A stretch of DNA of 64,000 nt from Oceanisphaera litoralis (GCF_016907015.1 NZ_JAFBBE010000002.1:1-64000); one strand, 5' to 3'. Positions 16,711-28,183 are shown, numbered from the stretch's first letter. The notes: a model not told the origin generated them from the letters alone. A program made the numbers and translations.

Positions 16711-17679
16711 TCAGGCTTGCAGTTCCTGCTCGGTGAAGATGCCCTGAAACAGGGCGGTGCTGAGATAGCGTTCGCCGGAGCTGGGCAGTATCACCACTAT
16801 GGTCTTGTCGGCAAACTCGGGCAATTCGGCCAGGCGATTGGCGGCCACCACGGCGGCACCGGAGCTGATGCCGGCCAGAATGCCTTCATCCTTCATCAGA
16901 CGGCGGGCCATCTCGATGGCATCTTCGCTGGAAACCTGCTCGACCCTGTCGATCAAAGACAAGTCCAGGTTGCCGGGAATAAAGCCGGCGCCGATGCCCT
17001 GAATCTTGTGCGGGCCGGGCTTGATCTCTTCACCGGCCAGGGCCTGGGTGATCACCGGAGACTCGACCGGTTCGACGGCAACCGTGGTAATGGCCTTGCC
17101 TTTGGTGTTCTTGATATAGCGGGACACACCGGTCAGGGTGCCGCCGGTACCCACGCCGGCCACAAACACATCGATGTCACCGTCGGTGTCTTCCCACAGC
17201 TCGGGGCCGGTGGTTTTTTCATGGATTTCCGGGTTGGCCGGGTTGTTGAACTGCTGCAGCAGTACATATTTGTCCGGAGCCGTTTCTTTCAGCTCCATGG
17301 CCTTTTCGATGGCGCCTTTCATGCCCTTGGCGCCATCGGTCAGTACCAGGTTGGCGCCCAGGGCTTTCAGCAGCTGACGGCGTTCCATGCTCATGGTGCT
17401 GGGCATGGTCAGGGTAATGGCGTAACCGCGGGAGGCGGCCACGAAGGCCAGCGCAATACCGGTGTTACCGCTGGTGGGCTCAATCAGCTCTTTTCCGGGC
17501 ACCAGCTCACCCCGTTTTTCGGCATCCCATATCATGTTGGCGCCGATACGGCATTTGACGCTGAAACTGGGATTACGGCTTTCTATCTTGGCCAGCACTC
17601 GTCCCTTGCTGACCCGGTTCAATTTGACCAGCGGAGTATGACCAATGGTCAGAGAGTTATCTTCGAAAATGTTGCTCAT
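16711..17679 (-). CDS. cysK: Cysteine synthase A (O-acetylserine sulfhydrylase)
   Basis: Makes L-cysteine from O-acetyl-L-serine and sulfide with PLP. It has 322 residues: the PLP lysine is K42 in [10 protein letters not shown], the substrate loop [12 protein letters not shown] is near residue 68, and the phosphate-binding GTGGT is near residue 178. The length and the C-terminal [14 protein letters not shown] are typical of CysK rather than CysM. The AT-rich stretch just upstream (17700-17810) is the expected place for a CysB-activated promoter. It lies on the same strand as crr, and cysZ lies 2.6 kb away on the same strand. Confidence 0.95.
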   Translation of the reverse strand: MSNIFEDNSLTIGHTPLVKLNRVSKGRVLAKIESRNPSFSVKCRIGANMIWDAEKRGELVPGKELIEPTSGNTGIALAFVAASRGYAITLTMPSTMSMERRQLLKALGANLVLTDGAKGMKGAIEKAMELKETAPDKYVLLQQFNNPANPEIHEKTTGPELWEDTDGDIDVFVAGVGTGGTLTGVSRYIKNTKGKAITTVAVEPVESPVITQALAGEEIKPGPHKIQGIGAGFIPGNLDLSLIDRVEQVSSEDAIEMARRLMKDEGILAGISSGAAVVAANRLAELPEFADKTIVVILPSSGERYLSTALFQGIFTEQELQA

Positions 17680-17997
17680 CGTGGCTATCCCTAAGGTTCA
17701 GTAACACCGGAAGTCTTGGTATATAGTCAGCTTAACCATTCTTTATAGAATGAGAAATGACGATTTGTTATAACCATATGTTATTAATTGATAGAATGAT
17801 ATTCCATTGAGTCGGGAGGAAACGATACCGCTTTATGGCCGGGTCTGCTATCAAGACAGGTACAGGTAACAGGTAACAGGTACAGGTAATGGTGGGATGC
17901 TATCGATAGCGGTGCGTCCGGGGGGAGGGGGAGAATTGTGGATCCGACGGGGATTCACTTCAGGGAATGGGCGAACTGCAAGATGACGGGCGGTGAG
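17680..17997. promoter_or_regulatory. cysK / ldtD divergent promoter region
   Basis: 318 bases. The cysK side (17700-17810) is strongly AT-rich with inverted repeats around ATTCTTTATAGAAT and TAACCATATGTTA, as in CysB-controlled promoters, but I cannot place the operator exactly. The ldtD side holds a tandem repeat at 17856-17888 and a G-rich run near 17920. Confidence 0.45.
17856..17888 (+). repeat. Short tandem repeat ACAGGT(A) x5
   Basis: Five head-to-tail copies of ACAGGT or ACAGGTA (6- or 7-base units) about 110 bases before the ldtD start. Copy number could vary by slippage. Confidence 0.85.
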
Positions 17998-19536
17998 ATG
18001 ACAGGATATCGGGTGGTGTTCGGGCTGTGGCTGCTGCTTTATGTCGGCCTGAGTGGCGTGGCGGCTTCTTCCTGGCGGGACGAACCCGAAGCCAGGCTGC
18101 AATTGCATCAACAGGGACTGGAATTGGCGCTGGCCGATGTGCACCCCACACTGACCCTGTGGTGGCGACAGGCGGTGTCGGTCGATACCGCCTCCGATGA
18201 GGCTGACGATCGCCTCTTGCTCGGCATGCAGGCCTTCTGGCGATACTGGGCTTCGTTATCCTTCGTTGATCGTCAGTATCTGCGTACCACAGATGCCTTT
18301 CTTTCGTTCCGGGAGCAGGATCATCTCGAGCTGCAGTTGGCGGCGGAGCAGCAGCGGCGTTATGTCCTGGTGCAAGGGCTGGCGCCGGGGTATGCCAATC
18401 ATGATCAGTTGCAGCAACAGCTGGCCCGGCTGCTGGCGCTGAATGTTCAGCCCTGGCCTGCGCTGCGTACCGCCACCTTGCGGCCCGGTGTTCGGGGCAA
18501 GGTGATATCTCGCATTCGGGAGCGGCTAGGCTTGCTGGGAGACATTCCGGTGGCAGGCGCGCCCTCACTCCCGGATGTGGACGATACCGTTTATGCCCCC
18601 GCCGATGCCTTCCATGCTCCCGAAATACATGATCCCGAAATACATGATCCCGAAATACATGATCCCGAAATATATGATGCCGGGCTGGAACAGGGCATAC
18701 GCGATTTTCAGCGGCGACATGGTCTGCAGGTGGACGGTGTCATCGGTCCCCAGACCTTCGCCTGGCTGGATATGACTCCACTGCGGCGGGCCCAGTTGCT
18801 GATGCGAAGCATGCTGCGAACCCTGATTGGGGACAAGCTGCCGTCATCCTATCTGCTGGTGAATATTCCCGAATACCGTCTGCGGCTTTATCAGGACCAG
18901 GTAGTGGTACTGGAAAGTGACGTCATTGTCGGTAAAGACGAACGCAAAACCCCGATCATGGCCAGCAATATCACCCATGTGGTGCTCAATCCGCCCTGGA
19001 ATGTGCCGCGCTCTATTATCGAAAAGGACATAGTGCCCAGGCTGTACCGGGATCCCGGTTATCTCGAGCGGGAAGGCTTCGAGGTGCTCGACGGCGCGGG
19101 GCGGGTTTCCAGGGCCGAATGGCAGGCCCGGCTTTATAACGGCGGCGGTTTTCCCTATCGGTTACGGCAGCAACCCGGCAGCCGCAACGCCCTCGGCGCC
19201 TACAAGTTTCATCTGCCCAACGATGATGCCATTTATCTGCATGATACCCCGGTCCGTCACCTTTTTTCCCGCGAGAGCCGGGCACTCAGCTCCGGCTGTG
19301 TGCGGGTAGCAGGCGCCGAGCAGCTTGCCGACTGGTTGTTAAGTGATCAAATGAGCCTGGAGCGGCTGACGGCATTGAAAGCCAGCGGCGTCACCCGCTG
19401 GTTACCGGTGGCTCGGCCCTTGCCGGTGTTTATGGTGTACTGGCCGGGCTGGCTGGGTCCCGACGGCTGGCCTCGCTTTCGTAACGACATCTATGATTTC
19501 GATCGAACCCTGCACAACCCCTTCACCGCCGGCTAA
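17998..19536 (+). CDS. ldtD: L,D-transpeptidase, YcbB/LdtD type
   Basis: Periplasmic enzyme that makes 3-3 crosslinks in peptidoglycan. It has 512 residues from ATG 17998; ATG 17983 and GTG 17938 are also in frame. A signal sequence (about residues 4-25) is followed by an N-terminal scaffold region, a four-fold PEIHD repeat (208-227), a peptidoglycan-binding domain (EQGIRDFQRRHGLQVDGVIGP, 231-251) and the YkuD catalytic domain with H415 (YLHDTP) and catalytic C434 in SSGCVRV. Gene order ldtD-mepK matches ycbB-ycbK of E. coli, but here the pair sits between cysK and cysZ. Confidence 0.9.
   Translation: MTGYRVVFGLWLLLYVGLSGVAASSWRDEPEARLQLHQQGLELALADVHPTLTLWWRQAVSVDTASDEADDRLLLGMQAFWRYWASLSFVDRQYLRTTDAFLSFREQDHLELQLAAEQQRRYVLVQGLAPGYANHDQLQQQLARLLALNVQPWPALRTATLRPGVRGKVISRIRERLGLLGDIPVAGAPSLPDVDDTVYAPADAFHAPEIHDPEIHDPEIHDPEIYDAGLEQGIRDFQRRHGLQVDGVIGPQTFAWLDMTPLRRAQLLMRSMLRTLIGDKLPSSYLLVNIPEYRLRLYQDQVVVLESDVIVGKDERKTPIMASNITHVVLNPPWNVPRSIIEKDIVPRLYRDPGYLEREGFEVLDGAGRVSRAEWQARLYNGGGFPYRLRQQPGSRNALGAYKFHLPNDDAIYLHDTPVRHLFSRESRALSSGCVRVAGAEQLADWLLSDQMSLERLTALKASGVTRWLPVARPLPVFMVYWPGWLGPDGWPRFRNDIYDFDRTLHNPFTAG
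18619..18678 (+). repeat. In-frame 15-bp tandem repeat within ldtD (4 copies)
   Basis: The unit CCCGAAATACATGAT is repeated four times, the last with one change, encoding PEIHD PEIHD PEIHD PEIYD. It lies between the scaffold and the peptidoglycan-binding domain and would lengthen or shorten a linker in 5-residue steps without a frameshift. Confidence 0.95.
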
Positions 19537-19808
19537 CCTCGACGCTTGAGGCCGTCGTCTACGGCGGCTTATAACCAGTCGGCCTTATAACCAATGGTTG
19601 TTGATTATTTCATCCTTTATAGGATAATTTCCGCCCGTTTTTATGTGGTGACATCAGATAACCGACAGGCAATGCCATTGGCGGACGATGGCGACCTTCT
19701 GTTCAGCCCTCCCTTTTAGCGCTGTGTCTTATCAACCGGGTTTAGGCCCGGCTGATGCACCCTTTTTGTATTTAAAATGAGTTTGAAATGATGTCTGAAG
19801 GAGAAAAC

Positions 19809-20357
19809 ATGCTGCAACGTACCGTGGATCGTCGTCGTTTTTTAATGGGCATGGGGGGGCTGGGCGTGGCGTCGCTGATGTCACTGCCGGCACAGGCCAG
19901 TCTGTCCGCCCCGGTACGCAAGTTGAGCCTGCACCACCTTCACACCGGTGAGAAGGTAACGGCCCGCTTCTGGGAAGAAGGCCGTTACCTCAAGGAGGGA
20001 CTCAGCACCTTCAATCACGTGATGCGTGATTTTCGTCGTAACGAGGTACATGACATCGACCCCAAGCTGTTCGATCAGCTGTTTCTGCTGCAGCATCGGC
20101 TGGGAAAAGCCGGGGAGATCCAGATTATCTCCGGCTATCGTTCACCCCATACCAATGCCATGCTGCGCAAAAACGGCAGCGGTGTGGCCAAGAAGAGCTA
20201 CCACATGAAGGGACAGGCCATCGATCTGCGCCTGCCCGGCGTACCGCTGGCCCAGGTCCGCAAGGCCGCCTTGCAACTCAAGGTGGGGGGCGTCGGCTAT
20301 TATCCCAAGTCGAATTTTGTTCATCTGGATACCGGGCCGGTACGCAGTTGGGGGTAA
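19809..20357 (+). CDS. mepK: Murein DD-endopeptidase MepK (YcbK family, DUF882)
   Basis: 182 residues, the same length as E. coli YcbK. The start at 19809 is preceded by AAGGAG with a good spacer; upstream Mets at 19788 lack one. A twin-arginine signal is clear (DRRRFLMGMGG, hydrophobic to residue 30), so the protein is exported folded. The M15-type metallopeptidase core has SGYRSPHTNAML, SYHMKGQAIDLRLP and the final HLDTG, giving the zinc ligands. It cleaves mDAP-mDAP (3-3) crosslinks, the bonds made by the upstream ldtD product. The 3' end overlaps the convergent cysZ by 37 bases. Confidence 0.92.
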   Translation: MLQRTVDRRRFLMGMGGLGVASLMSLPAQASLSAPVRKLSLHHLHTGEKVTARFWEEGRYLKEGLSTFNHVMRDFRRNEVHDIDPKLFDQLFLLQHRLGKAGEIQIISGYRSPHTNAMLRKNGSGVAKKSYHMKGQAIDLRLPGVPLAQVRKAALQLKVGGVGYYPKSNFVHLDTGPVRSWG

Positions 20358-21082
20358 TGATCGACCCACAGGGCCGTGGCGCCGCAAATCGCTACCGGCA
20401 TGATCAGCAGGTTGATCAGCGGCAGGCCCGAACAGAGTGCGACGCTGGCGCCAAAGCCCCAGCTGAGCCGTCTTTTTTCCGCCAGTGAGCGCCGCATCAG
20501 ATCGAAGTCGATTTTGTGATTATCGAACGGGTAGTCGCAGTACTGGATGGCCATCATCCAGGCGCTGAACGCAAACCAGATCAGCGGCGCCAGAGTTTGC
20601 CCGAAGGCGGGCACCAGAAACAGCAGCAGGCAGCCGATGGCGCGGGGCACATAATAGGTCATCTTGCGTACTTCCCGGCCCAGCATGCGGGGGGTGTCCC
20701 GGACCAAGGCGGCCCAGCTGCTGTCGGGCAGCGTCTTGCCGGTCAGTTTCTGTTCTACCCGTTCGGCCAGCAGACCATTGAAGGGCGCGGCCAGCAGGTT
20801 GGCGACACTGGTGAACATCAGCGAAAACACCACGGCGATGGTGATGATGGCCAGCGGCCAGAGCAGATAGCTCAGCCACTGCAGGTAATCGGGAATCGCC
20901 CCCTCAAACCAGGAAAAAAGCTGCCCCAGCTGTAAATAAAGCCAGTAAAAGGCACCGCCGAACAACAGCAGGTTGATCGCCAGCGGAATCAATACAAAGA
21001 GACGTAAATCCGGTTCCCGGATCAGGGACAACCCCTTGAGCAGATACTGTGGCCCGCTGGCCGAGTGATAAGTGGCTGGCAT
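20321..21082 (-). CDS. cysZ: Sulfate transporter CysZ
   Basis: Inner-membrane sulfate/sulfite permease for the cysteine pathway, 253 residues as in E. coli. Hydrophobic stretches are at about 28-52, 68-95, 145-170 and 205-232, with the family segments FNGLLAERVE and YYVPRAIG. The start at 21082 (GGAAG upstream) is chosen over the longer frame to 21271. It is divergent from zipA as in E. coli, but separated from cysK by ldtD-mepK. A TAATAT box at 21109-21114 could be the -10 element. Its 3' end overlaps mepK by 37 bases. Confidence 0.92.
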   Translation of the reverse strand: MPATYHSASGPQYLLKGLSLIREPDLRLFVLIPLAINLLLFGGAFYWLYLQLGQLFSWFEGAIPDYLQWLSYLLWPLAIITIAVVFSLMFTSVANLLAAPFNGLLAERVEQKLTGKTLPDSSWAALVRDTPRMLGREVRKMTYYVPRAIGCLLLFLVPAFGQTLAPLIWFAFSAWMMAIQYCDYPFDNHKIDFDLMRRSLAEKRRLSWGFGASVALCSGLPLINLLIMPVAICGATALWVDHYPQLRTGPVSR

Positions 21083-21437
21083 TAAGGCTTCCTTTGGAAA
21101 AAAACCTATATTAGAGAGCCATGGGCGGACTGCCAAGCCCGGTAGGGAAGTCGTCGCGAAGCCGTCTGTCGTGTTACAGGACAAACGACATGGGCTACCA
21201 ACCCTGCCGGTACCCGCTCCCAGGCATCCCGACAGCACCAGTCTCGACTCCCGACAGATAAATAGAGGCAAAAAGGAGGGTTTTTATCCGTTACTCACCG
21301 AGATGACGCTTGTCAAACCCGTATGGTAAACATACCCTTGTCGGTGTCTTTGATAATATTCCGGCCCGGGTCATCAGATTACCGCTTACGTCGGTAACAT
21401 GGCTGAATGACAGGCAAAAAACTTTAGAGAAGCAATA
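21083..21437. promoter_or_regulatory. cysZ / zipA divergent intergenic region
   Basis: 355 bases without a gene. A candidate cysZ -10 (TAATAT, minus strand, 21109-21114) lies close to its start. On the zipA side there is TAATAT at about 21352 and a TTACCG/CGGTAA hairpin near 21380-21398. No further operator is recognised. Confidence 0.4.
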
Positions 21438-22451
21438 ATGCAGGATTTGCGAATTATCTTGATCATTCTGGGTGCGGTGGCCATTGCCGCCTTGCTGATC
21501 CACGGGCTGTGGACCAGCCAGAAAGGGCGTCAAAAGCCGATGCGTGAAAAACCGATAGGCAAGGTCGCGAATGGAGCGGTCGGCGACGATGACTTTGATG
21601 GTGATGGTATCGGCAAGGTGCGGGTACTCGGTACGCGCAAGGCCGAACTCGTGCGCCGTCACCATGAAGACGAGAATGACTGGCAAACCTCCCCGCATTT
21701 TTCTGCTCTCAACGACGATGATGAAGACGACCCCGTCATCGGGCTAACGCCGGCGACCCCTTCGTCTGCCCAAAAAGCGGCGGCTGCCGGCCAGGCGGTT
21801 TCTGCGAACGAACCGGTCGTTGCCGAAACCGAATTACAGCAACGCGAGCGCCGGTATCGCCAGGGGGAGATTGATCCCCTGTTCGACGAACCGGCCGCCC
21901 CGGTGCCCAGCGCCGAGATTGTCGAGCCCCAGTATACTCCCGAGCCAGCGCCCGAGCTGGCACCCGATCCCATCCATCATGCCGAGCCGGAGTCGGCCCC
22001 GGCCGCGCCGCGGCGGCAAGTCCCCAAGACCTGGCAGGACGTTTACGTCATCAACCTGGTGGCCCGGCCCAATCAGCAACTGGCCGGCGGCGACTTGACC
22101 CGGGCCCTGACCGACGCCGGTTTCTATTTCGGCGACATGGATATATTTCATCGCCACCAGACCCCTACACCTCAGGGGGAGGCGCTGTTCAGCCTGATCA
22201 ACATGGTCAAGCCCGGTACCTTCAATCCCAACGCCATGGCGCAATTCAGCACTCCCGGGGTGTCGATGTTCATGCAACTGCCGACACCCGGAATGGCCAA
22301 GCACCACTTCAACCTGATGGTGCAAACGGCCGAAAACATGGCCGAGGATCTGGATGCCCTGCTGCTGGATGGCCAGCGCAGTCCGCTCAGCCCCGATTAT
22401 CTGGCCCATTGCCGAGAACAGCTGAGAGACTACGACAGCCAGGCCCAATAA
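21438..22451 (+). CDS. zipA: Cell division protein ZipA
   Basis: Anchors FtsZ filaments to the inner membrane early in septation. It has 337 residues: a short periplasmic start, a membrane helix at about 5-24 (IILIILGAVAIAALLIHGLW), a charged then Pro/Glu/Ala-rich linker (about 60-195, with repeated PEPAPE-like text), and the FtsZ-binding domain from about 200 (DVYVINLVARPNQQLAGGDL, FNPNAMAQFSTPGVSMFMQLP). It is divergent from cysZ and upstream of ligA as in enterobacteria. Confidence 0.94.
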   Translation: MQDLRIILIILGAVAIAALLIHGLWTSQKGRQKPMREKPIGKVANGAVGDDDFDGDGIGKVRVLGTRKAELVRRHHEDENDWQTSPHFSALNDDDEDDPVIGLTPATPSSAQKAAAAGQAVSANEPVVAETELQQRERRYRQGEIDPLFDEPAAPVPSAEIVEPQYTPEPAPELAPDPIHHAEPESAPAAPRRQVPKTWQDVYVINLVARPNQQLAGGDLTRALTDAGFYFGDMDIFHRHQTPTPQGEALFSLINMVKPGTFNPNAMAQFSTPGVSMFMQLPTPGMAKHHFNLMVQTAENMAEDLDALLLDGQRSPLSPDYLAHCREQLRDYDSQAQ

Positions 22452-22459
22452 CCATTAGT

Positions 22460-24832
<2,373 letters not shown>

Positions 24833-24843
24833 GCGAGTTGATT

Positions 24844-24978
24844 CTGTAGGCACTGCTTCAGCTGTGCAATGTGGCGAAGCCACATCTCAACACCAATGTC
24901 TCATATATCGCTGTATTACCTGACCCCGTGCACCAGATCCGGCGTTGCCGGATTTAGCAGCTGAAGCAGCTACTGCAG
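24844..24978. repeat. REP-like palindromic intergenic repeat
   Basis: About 135 bases with imperfect 21-bp ends in inverted orientation (24844-24864 and 24958-24978, sharing CTGCTTCAGCTG), plus internal hairpins GTGGC-GAA-GCCAC (24871-24883) and AATCCGGC/GCCGGATT around 24937-24954. It lies between the convergent ends of ligA and the OapA-like gene and may also serve as a terminator. Confidence 0.7.
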
Positions 24979-24996
24979 GGGGCGATGTTTTTTTGG

Positions 24997-25524
24997 TTAT
25001 TGCGTGGTCAGTACGCTGAATTCCTGGCCCATGCGGCGAAAGGCGTTCAGTAGCAGGCCTTTGTCTCTGACTTCAAGGTAATGCAGCTGGCCATCCGCGT
25101 TGAGTACCAGGGTCAGATCCTGACCCGCACGCAGGTTGCTGAGCGGCTTATAGGACGGCTCGGCCCGCACCAGGGCAATGAGATCATGGCCCGGCAGCTG
25201 CCACTGGCGGAACAGGGCGGCCAGGGTTTCGCCTTGGGCCAGGGTGTGCTCGAGCCGCGTGCCGCCATCGGGTACCGGAATTTCCCGTTTTTGGGCCGCA
25301 GACAGCGGCAGGCTCAGGCTGCCGGTGACCGGTGCCGCCAACGGCGTTGGCCCCGGTTGCCAGGCCAGCAACAGCAACCAGGCGGGCAACAGCACCAGTA
25401 ACCCGGCTTTGTGGATGCGGGGCAGCCGTTGCCAGCCCCCCAGGGCCCGTCCCAGACCCTGCCTGGCAGGCAGGGTCAATAGATTTAGTTTGGTGCCGAA
25501 AGAATCCGGCTTGTTCCGTTTCAT
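24997..25524 (-). CDS. OapA/YtfB-family cell-envelope protein
   Basis: 175 residues from ATG 25524 (AAGG about 9 bases upstream). The N-terminal part is basic and ends in a membrane anchor at about residues 45-60 (LLVLLPAWLLLLAW). A short linker leads to a C-terminal LysM-like OapA domain (about 85-170: HTLAQGETLAALFRQWQLP, LRAGQDLTLVLNADGQLHYLEV), a fold that binds glycan. Relatives are opacity-associated protein A of Haemophilus and YtfB of E. coli, linked to cell division and adhesion. The specific role here is not known. Confidence 0.8.
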   Translation of the reverse strand: MKRNKPDSFGTKLNLLTLPARQGLGRALGGWQRLPRIHKAGLLVLLPAWLLLLAWQPGPTPLAAPVTGSLSLPLSAAQKREIPVPDGGTRLEHTLAQGETLAALFRQWQLPGHDLIALVRAEPSYKPLSNLRAGQDLTLVLNADGQLHYLEVRDKGLLLNAFRRMGQEFSVLTTQ

Positions 25525-25705
25525 TGTTGATGGCCTTCTGGTCATGAATAGGCACCTCGTGACCCCCAGTGTATCTGCGGGTCGCGCGGTCGACAAGCGG
25601 TCGGGCAGCGCCTTTTGAAGCGGTTGTTTGCTTTTTTTGACGGTGACATCCTGGCAGTGGCAGCGACCAAGTCGATGACAAAGCGTTTAACCCGTTACAG
25701 GCGGG

Positions 25706-25714
25706 TGCTAAAAT
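25706..25714 (+). promoter_or_regulatory. Candidate extended -10 promoter of gltX
   Basis: TGC-TAAAAT about 60 bases before the gltX ATG, with a weak TTTAAC at the -35 position (25686-25691). Confidence 0.45.
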
Positions 25715-25775
25715 AGTCGCCACTTTGTTTAACCCAAGCTCATTTGGGCTTTATTTACCCGCTAAGGCAGAAAGA

Positions 25776-27188
25776 ATGACAGTTAAAACACGGTTTGCTC
25801 CCAGCCCCACCGGCTTTCTCCACGTAGGTGGTGCCCGTACGGCTCTGTATTCCTGGCTCTATGCCCGCCACCAGAAAGGCGAGTTCGTGCTGCGTATCGA
25901 AGATACCGATCTGGAGCGTTCCACACAGGAGGCCATCGATGCCATCCTCGAAGGCATGAACTGGCTGGGCCTGAACTGGAACGAGGGTCCCTATTATCAG
26001 ACTCAGCGTTTTGACCGTTATAACGCGCTTATCGATCAGTTGCTGGCGGAAGGCAAGGCCTATAAATGTTACTGCAGCCGCGAGCGGCTCGACGCGCTGC
26101 GCGAGCAGCAGATGGCCGCTGGTGAAAAGCCCCGCTATGATGGTGCCTGCCGTCACGGCGAGCATGAACACGCCGCCGACGCGCCTTGCGTGATCCGTTT
26201 CAAGAATCCGGCCGATGGCACGGTCGTCTTCGACGATCACGTGCGTGGCCGCATCGAAACCGGCAACGATCAGTTGGATGATCTCATCATTCGCCGTACC
26301 GACGGCGCGCCCACCTATAACTTCTGTGTGGTGGTGGACGACTGGGACATGGCAATCACCCATGTGGTACGCGGTGAAGATCATATCAACAACACCCCGC
26401 GCCAGATCAACATCTATAACGCCCTGGGCGCGCCGGTGCCGGAGTTTGCCCATGTGTCGATGATCCTGGGCGACGACGGCGCCAAGCTGTCCAAGCGCCA
26501 CGGTGCGGTGAGCGTGATGCAGTACCGGGACGACGGCTACCTGCCTCAGGCGCTGCTCAACTATCTGGTGCGTCTGGGCTGGTCCAACGGTGATCAGGAA
26601 ATTTTCTCGCTGGAAGAGATGATCGAACTGTTCTCGCTCGACGCCATCGGCAAGTCCGCTTCAGCCTTCAATACCGACAAGCTGTTGTGGCTGAACCAGC
26701 ACTACATCAAAACCCTGCCGGCGACCGAAGTGGCCGAGCATCTGCAGTGGCACATGCAGGATCAGGGGATAGATACCGCCAGCGGGCCGTCTCTGGCCGA
26801 GGTGGTGACCCTGTACGCCGAGCGCTGCAACACCCTGAAAGAGCTGGCGGCCCAGAGCCGTTATCTGTTCGAAGACTTTGCGGAATTCGAGGCGGGAGCG
26901 GCCAAGAAGCACCTACGCCCGGTCGCGGCCGAGCCGCTGGCGCGGGTTCGCGCCAAGCTGGCGGAGCTGGCCGACTGGCAGGCACCGGCCATTCACGCGC
27001 AGATCAACGCCGCCGCCGCCGAGCTGGAGCTGGGTATGGGCAAGGTGGGCATGCCGCTGCGGGTGGCGGTGACCGGTATTGGTCAGTCCCCGGCCATCGA
27101 CGGTGTGATTGCCCTGCTGAGCAAAGAACAGGTGCTGGCACGCATCGACATGGCATTGGGCTTTATCGAAGCGCGCGCTCAGGGTTAA
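25776..27188 (+). CDS. gltX: Glutamyl-tRNA synthetase
   Basis: Charges tRNA(Glu). It has 470 residues: class I signature [11 protein letters not shown] (10-19), KLSKR at 237-241, and the zinc site C98, C100, C125, H127 at the same positions as in E. coli. The start at 25776 matches the family N-terminus [11 protein letters not shown]; the upstream frame to 25725 crosses the promoter. It is monocistronic, with its own promoter and a strong terminator. Confidence 0.97.
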   Translation: MTVKTRFAPSPTGFLHVGGARTALYSWLYARHQKGEFVLRIEDTDLERSTQEAIDAILEGMNWLGLNWNEGPYYQTQRFDRYNALIDQLLAEGKAYKCYCSRERLDALREQQMAAGEKPRYDGACRHGEHEHAADAPCVIRFKNPADGTVVFDDHVRGRIETGNDQLDDLIIRRTDGAPTYNFCVVVDDWDMAITHVVRGEDHINNTPRQINIYNALGAPVPEFAHVSMILGDDGAKLSKRHGAVSVMQYRDDGYLPQALLNYLVRLGWSNGDQEIFSLEEMIELFSLDAIGKSASAFNTDKLLWLNQHYIKTLPATEVAEHLQWHMQDQGIDTASGPSLAEVVTLYAERCNTLKELAAQSRYLFEDFAEFEAGAAKKHLRPVAAEPLARVRAKLAELADWQAPAIHAQINAAAAELELGMGKVGMPLRVAVTGIGQSPAIDGVIALLSKEQVLARIDMALGFIEARAQG

Positions 27189-27216
27189 CACCAGGCGATA
27201 AGCGATAAACTGAAAG

Positions 27217-27252
27217 AAAAACGGCGCTGTCCCGGACAGCGCCGTTTTTTTA
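27217..27252 (+). terminator. Intrinsic terminator of gltX
   Basis: Stem AAACGGCGCTGTC against GACAGCGCCGTTT followed by T7, 30 bases after the gltX stop. Confidence 0.92.
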
Positions 27253-27332
27253 TTCAGTTGGAATGCAGGGCGGAATGCAAGCCGAATGGTTTATCACCCA
27301 AGAGATCGGTTGTCGAGTGGGGTAGTGACCGC

Positions 27333-28169
27333 TTAATAAAGCATGCTGTACAGCTTGCGGCGGTAGCGGGAGGCGACCGGGTCGGCGCCCATGGTGGTGA
27401 GCATGTCCAGGAAGTGCTTTCTGGCTTCGCCAAACGCCAGATCCTGCTGCAATACCTCGATCAGCAGTTGCAGGGCTTCTTCCTGACGACCGGCCTGAAA
27501 ATACAGTACCGCCAACTCTTCTTTCAGTTGCAAAGACTCCGGCTCGGCGGTCAGTTTCTGCTCCAGCTCGCGCAGCTCCGGGCTGTCGGCGGCTTCTTCC
27601 GCCAGCTCCAGGCGGGCCAGAATATGCTGATACTGGCTGTCCTGATCGGCCATGCCGATGGTGGCCAGCAGCTGCTTGGTTTCTTCCAGCTTGTTGAGGG
27701 CCAGGGCGGCTTCTGCCAGATAAAGGCGAATGGCTGCCGTATCTTCCAGTGCCCGGGCCTGCTGCAACAGACCATAGGCGGCTTGTGGGTCCATGCCCAG
27801 CATCTGCTTGGCCTGATCCAGCAAGAGTTCTGCCTCGTTGGGCTGGTAGGGCTGCAGAAACTGCTTGATGCCGTTTTCATCCTGGGGGCCTTCCAGCACG
27901 TCAACCGGCTGACCGTCCTTGAAGGCCACCATGGCCGGCAGAGCCCGCAGGCCCAGCTGTGATGCCAGGCTCTGCAACTGGGGATCTTCCACATCAACCT
28001 TGGCCAGGTCGATATGGCCGTTGTCGGCCCCGATGAGTCGTTCCAGCAAGGGCGTCATGGGCTGGCATTCGGGCACAGCCTGGGCGTGAAAATAAATCAC
28101 CACCGTCTTGTTCATGGAGGCTTCGATGAGCGCTTGCTGAAAATTCTGCACATTGATGTCAACGATCAT
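27333..28169 (-). CDS. cnoX: Thioredoxin-like co-chaperone CnoX (YbbN)
   Basis: Chaperedoxin that protects cysteine-containing clients from overoxidation and hands them to GroEL/DnaK. It has 278 residues: an N-terminal thioredoxin fold (1-110) in which the CxxC site is replaced by AVPEC, keeping only C35, as YbbN proteins keep a single Cys, with the cis-proline in RALPAMVAF; then TPR-like helices (about 115-278). It lies 14 bases after the phosphopantetheinyl transferase gene on the same strand, so the two are probably one transcript. Confidence 0.9.
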   Translation of the reverse strand: MIVDINVQNFQQALIEASMNKTVVIYFHAQAVPECQPMTPLLERLIGADNGHIDLAKVDVEDPQLQSLASQLGLRALPAMVAFKDGQPVDVLEGPQDENGIKQFLQPYQPNEAELLLDQAKQMLGMDPQAAYGLLQQARALEDTAAIRLYLAEAALALNKLEETKQLLATIGMADQDSQYQHILARLELAEEAADSPELRELEQKLTAEPESLQLKEELAVLYFQAGRQEEALQLLIEVLQQDLAFGEARKHFLDMLTTMGADPVASRYRRKLYSMLY

Positions 28170-28183
28170 AAACAGGGTCTCAC

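Noticed and set aside
17938-17997. GTG start for ldtD at 17938
   Set aside because: The extra 20 residues would place charged sequence before the signal peptide; ATG 17998 gives a normal signal sequence. ATG 17983 remains possible.
27333-28169. Damaged thioredoxin because the CxxC motif is absent
   Set aside because: Loss of one or both active-site cysteines is normal for CnoX/YbbN proteins; length and TPR region are complete.
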